From: Ariolimax columbianus
Taxonomy: Eukaryota > Mollusca > Gastropoda > Stylommatophora > Arionidae
Direction of reading: 5' to 3'
NCBI GenBank assembly: GCA_036924085.1
Contig: JAVGWX010000004.1
Span: 78,293,090-78,357,089, forward strand
DNA: 64,000 bases
The notes below the pieces were generated by a model that saw only the letters and a list, made by a program, of their open reading frames with translations, searched no databases and was not told the DNA's origin. A program made the position numbers and the translations under genes. Below are positions 34,001 through 40,000 of the stretch, in pieces; the stretch's first letter is position 1, and every line of letters begins with the position of its first letter.

Positions 34001-37000
34001 GCTAAATCTGTTCCTCGGAGGATCAGAATATGGTCCCGGGTATATCCAAAATAATGTATCAAGTAAATTTGATGAATATAATCTACACTGTACTGAAGTT
34101 GGAACATTGGAGATTAACAGGTCAGTCAGAATAAATAAATTAGAGCACATAGTTTGGTAATAGCAAATAGCTTTACACAAATGTCTAAATTGGGCGTATT
34201 TTCTTAGGAGTACAGGGGAATGGGGATTTCACAGACTGGGTATCCAGGGTTCAAAGAGTTAAGGTATGTATAAGATGGGTTCCTTAGTCTGACAAGTGAC
34301 TACAAAAAGGAAAATGGCTATGTGAACATAAAATGAGCCGGCGCAGGAAAGGCATGCATTCCCTTGGTTTGCCCTGGCATCTTCTTCTTCTGTGTTGGTT
34401 CTCAATCTCCGCCTACCAAGCCCTGAACAGGACTTTGCAAGTAGCAGGATGTAATCCGGAGAATGGAATGTGTTGTGTCGCTAGTTTACAGCTTGGCTGC
34501 GATATTTGCACCTTTCGGTCCGACACATCCATCTTCGGCAGGTTGCCCTGGCATAAAACCATAGAAGTAAGACAGATTATTATGTTTAAAAATTGTATGT
34601 GTAAAGTAAAAAAATTCAATTGCACTGTACATGAATTTCATACATGTGAATTAATAGTTTCAACAATAAAAAATTGTGACGCATTACTTCTGAGCTACCC
34701 TCATTAATGCAACTAGATACTTGATTAAAACAAAGAACTTAATGGTGACATTCATAAATGAGTTCCAAACATAATAATAAACAGAATATGACAAGCACTC
34801 ACTGGGTAACCATTTCTGTAATCCTTTGTGTCTTTGTCTGTGAATCTCGTACTTGTTCTGTCTTTGTCAGTGAATTTCTTGCTAGTTCTGTCTTTATCAG
34901 TGAATTGCTTGCTAGTTCTGTCTTCGTTAGTGAATTTCTTGCTAGTTCTGTCTTTGTCGGTGTACTGCTTGCTAGTTCTGCCTTCGTTAGTGAATCGTTT
35001 GCTAAGTATAGTATCCTCATTTCCTCTTTCTTTTCTCAGCATATATCTGTCCCGGCTCTCTGAGGGATGCGGAATTAACTGCTTGTAGTTTCTACCCTTT
35101 TCTGCACTCTCCTGGAACTTGAAGTTGAGCGTCGACTGTTTATATCTTTTGGAATTGGTTGATGTCATTTCCTTCTTCCTCTTTCTTTCCTAAAAAAAAA
35201 AAAAAAACGGCAATGTAGAAACCAATTCCTAAAGCCACTTTGGTTATTTATTTCAGAATGAGACATTATAAAGTCCCCATGTACATACAGACTCATTTAC
35301 AGCCACAAAGTAGCTCCATATTATGAGGGATAGTCATTAAGTAAGCGCAGTTTATTATAAAGTGCATGGAAGAGTATGTACAATTGAAAATATTACTTCA
35401 GGACACAAAATGACTCTTTAGAAATGCTCCATATAGAGATTGTAACGGCCGAGTAGTATTCGCATGCACAATATAGAGTACAACATGGCCCCCAAACTGT
35501 GAAAGTACAAGACGTTATTCGTTTTTTTGTGGTAAGAGGGTGTGAAGCCTTCTGAAATCTACAGACAATTTGTCAGCAGCATTTGGACTGTCATACTCAT
35601 GAAGGAGATGCTTTTCTCTATCAAATTATGACCGGAGACGAGTCCTATGTGCACTATTACAAACCAGAGAGTCAGAGACAGTTGATGCAATGGCGGCATA
35701 CGTTGTCTACGGCTCAGGAAAGAATTCAAAACACAGGCTTCCATTGGGAAAGTCATGATGACCATCTTTTGGAATGTTAATGGTCCTATACTGGTGTATT
35801 TCCAGGAAAGAGGTGAAACAGTGACTAATGCTCGATACAGTGACATGCTAGTCTTCTCATTCGCCATGCTTTTTCTTGTTTGGTCTACACCTGAAGTTCA
35901 GTTCTCTGAATAAAGGCAGCTGTAGTGAAGAGTTCTTCAGGGATTCCTAACAGCTTTGTGTGCATAAGGGCTTCATGGGCCAGTGCTCAGTAAGCAATTG
36001 GTTAAGCATATAACAATCTTGCAGGATTTGTTTATGCTAGTGAACAGGTTGAAGCCTGCAATATGATCAAAATGCCAAAGGCTTCTCTGAAGAGTATCGC
36101 TGCTGCACGACACCTGGCTACATACGGTTGCGCATATAGTAGATACAGTTTGTGCTCTGAAATTTGAGATCTTAAAACATCCAGCATACAGTCCTGACTT
36201 GGCCCCATCAGGCTTTCACTTGTTTGTACCCTTGAAAGAACATTTGCTGGGACAGAGGTTTGCAGATGACAAGGTAATGGATGGAGGCGATGAAAAATTG
36301 GTTAACGGTCACTCCAAAAGACGTTTTTCTAGAAGGCATCAACAAGCTAGTGGACAGGTGGGCAAAGTGTATTGCCAGGCATGGGGACTATGTTGAAAAA
36401 TAAGATACACAAAATTTCTGGTTTGCACTCCTGTAAAAAAAATTTTTTTTTTTTTTTGCGATCGCCTTATTTCTTTATTCCCAAGGCGATGTGTGCGTTG
36501 CACTACGGTTTTTATTTTGCGCCTGTCATTTTATGTAAGGGTCTGCTTCCTCCTGCATTTTCTAAGGGTCTGCTTCACCGAGGTAATAGCCGGTGCTGTG
36601 ATTGGGATTGAACCCAGCACCTTCGAGTTGTGAGCCATGTCACTTAACCACTAGCCCACGCCATCCCCAGTTAGATAATCAAGTTCACCTTCTAGCTCCC
36701 TTGTCTTTTGCAACTCTAACAGTCAGCTACTGTTGTTGTTTCGAATACCCACAATGAGTAGGTTTACCCTTTTGTGCACTCTGAAAAGGACGTTAAGTGG
36801 TGGACTGCAGTTTCTTTCCTCACATCCCAAGCGTGCTGATGAAGGTGGACAGGGGTCCTCCAGGCGGTTGTACTATGTTTGGCTTCATCTGCATATCACG
36901 TCAATTTCTCACCCCGTTAGCTGGTCTGCCTTGAAAACAGTACGTTCCAGGGAGGACTGCGAGGAACCCAGGGTGAGGGGCTTGGCCAGTATGATGAGCC

Positions 37001-40000
37001 TGAACCTGACTAACATGCCTGATCAGTGTGGTGTGCCTGACCCTGACTAACATGCCTGATCAGTATGATGAGCCTGACCCTGACTAACATGCCTGATCAG
37101 TATGATGAGCCTGACCCTGGCTAACATGCCTGATCAGTATGATGAGCCTGAACCTGGTTAACATGCCTGATCAGTATGATGAGCCTGAACCTGGCTAACA
37201 TGCCTGATCAGTATGATGAGCCTGAACCTGACTAACATGCCTGATCAGTATGATGAGCCTGAACCTGGCTAACATGCCTGATCAGTATGATGAGCCTGAC
37301 CCTGGCTAACATGCCTGATCAGTATGTTGTGCCTGATTCTGACTAACATGCCTGATCAGTATGATGAGCCTAACCCTGGCTAACATGCCTGATCAGTGTG
37401 ATGAGTCTGAACCTGGCTAACATGCCTGATCAGTATGATGAGCCTGAACCTGGCTAACATGCCTGATCAGTATGATAAGCCTGAACCTGGCTAACATGCC
37501 TGATCAGTGTGATGAGCCTGACCCTGGCTAACATGCTTGGCCAGTATGATGAGCCTGAACCTGGCTAACATGCCTGATCAGTATGATGAGCCTGAACCTG
37601 GCTAATATGCCTGATCAGTATGATGAGCCTGAACCTGACAAACATGCCTGATCAGTATGATGAGCCTGAACCTGGCTAACATATCTGATCAGTAGTTTGA
37701 GCCTGACCAGACATTAGTCTTCCTCCCCAGTCAGCTACTTATTTACAGCTTGGTGAACTGGATTCTACCTCCACTGGAAATCATATCTTATCAGTTTATC
37801 CATGAAAAGCAAGACCTCTAACCACTATGCCAGAATATTACCATTAATTTTTTCATACCCAATGAAATGCTGGGAAACGATTTTGCTCATCACACCTTTC
37901 TTTTCTAATCCATCTTTAGTAAAGTCTCCTTCAGTTTTATTTTTAAAATATTGTTATGCTTATGTACCTAGTATTGTCTAAAAATGACTTAGTAACTGAT
38001 GGATTAGGTTAGAACTTGTCGTCTGTACTGTTTTCCTTCAACAAAAATAATGAATGAAAAACATCTAAAACTCGAGTACACATTTAACAGATCTGAAAGT
38101 CTTTTTAAAAAGAAGTCTAAAACTTAGGCACATAAATGTTTTAATCGAACTGTATTTCAGCTGGAAAGGATGCCCTTGTGCAGGTCCTAGCTCTGGTGTG
38201 AGCTGGATGTAGCTGTGACGAGGATTTCCTGCTTTGCGGGTTAAGCTCTAGCAGCTTATTACTCCGCTGCGTTGGGACAAGTGTCACGGAGGGTGGTTAA
38301 CTGATGTGCGAGTCCATCTTAATAGACTCAAACACTTGAGAAAAGTAGACTCTCAGCCTGTTAGGTGCCATCTATGCTGTTCTAAACAAACCACCTAACC
38401 ACGGCCGGTGTAATACTATGTCACACAGTCAATCGTCTCTTATGACATGCTCTCTGTAGGACAGTGGTGCTATTCTTGTCCTTATCATACACATAGACCC
38501 CGGCGGACTGCTCAGGAAAGAAAAGGTTTGTTTGTGAAATTCATGACCATCTTGAAAGCAGTGATTTGAAGTCCAATATGGTCTGAAATGGCTGCATAGT
38601 CGATCCAACTTGTTTTCCACTTCTTCAAAAGCTGGCACCAAGACGGTCAGGTCCTCTGCTAAATTAAGGTCCTATAGAATTGTGCCATCTATTCATTTTA
38701 GGCCCAGATGTCTGGCTGGGGTTTAGTTTTTCATAACTCAATCCATAGCTATGCCAAATAGCAGAGGTGACATACTGCAGCCTTGTTTGACTCCACTTTC
38801 TATGCGTAACCAATCAGTTTTGCCCGTAGTGGTCCGAACACAGCATTGTGAGTCATGGTAAAGAGTTGCAATAGTGTATTTTGGTAGAAAACACAAATGA
38901 TTATATTATTTACTTACAGAGGAGGAAGACTAACATCTGGTCAGGCAAACTATACTGATCCCACATGTTAGTCAAGATATACTGATCCGACATGTTAATC
39001 AGGGTCAGGCAAAACATATTGACCAAGCCCCTCCTCACCTTGGCTTCCGGCTGTTTTCATGGCAGCCTATCTAACAAGGTGAGGAATCAATGTGATCCTC
39101 ATAGTAGCGAGCGACACTAAGATGAGGATAAACATAGCACAACCACCTGGAGGACCCTGGTCCACCCTCATCGGCATGCTCGGGGTGTGAGAAAAGCTAC
39201 GACAACCCGCCACTTTAACGTCTTTTCCAGGGCGCACAAAAGAGTAATCCTACTCATTGTGGGCATTCAACAACAACGATTTACTTACAACTTTCCATGG
39301 TGCTCCAGACCCACCAGCATTGTCCCTGCTCTAGAGAAAGAAAAAAGAAATAGAAAAAAACCAAATATAGAACTGCTGAGAAACCCCAGTCATGAGTATA
39401 GGTAAAATAGCTGTCTACACACAATTTCCAGGTTTTAATCTAATACGTGAGGGACAATTTTGAACTAAAGATTCCCATATGGGATAAGATCCAGAACAAA
39501 GAAATTCAACATCAAATTTTGTTTCAGGACGTTGTTGAAGCAGATATATCATGATAACGTCATTGCGTTGGACATGCCTGGACGTATGCCTGAAAACAGA
39601 CGGACATGTAGAACAACGTTTTGGAACACATCCACGGGGCCGCCCACCTACGCAATGGGGAAATGGACTAACCAAAGACCTAGGCCTGCATTGGTCTGTA
39701 TTGCAAAAGATCGAGACACATACAGAATAATGTTGGCTTCCTCGCATACGGCACATCTGCCGGACTGACGCCCAGGATAATGTGATGTGAGGTACAATGT
39801 CAAATAAATTGATCGAAGCCAAGAAGCATGTTGCGTTCTGTTTTCAGGTCCACCAGTTGGAGGCGGAATAGTGTCTTAGTCAGTTATGGGTCATTGACCC
39901 TGATACAAACATTCAGCTTTTGAGTGGCTGGTTATTGTCAGCTCATTCCCTGCTGCATAATATGTAACCCAACTGTTGGTCAAAGTACTCAGTACATACT

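Noticed and set aside
34758..35088. Plus-strand ORFs of 86-101 codons rich in Leu, Val and Ser
   Set aside because: Antisense to the repeat-coding OGFR-like exon 2, which has splice sites and family context.
36590..36660. Possible tRNA gene on the minus strand
   Set aside because: Box A and B are present but there is no cloverleaf 3' half; it is a SINE head.
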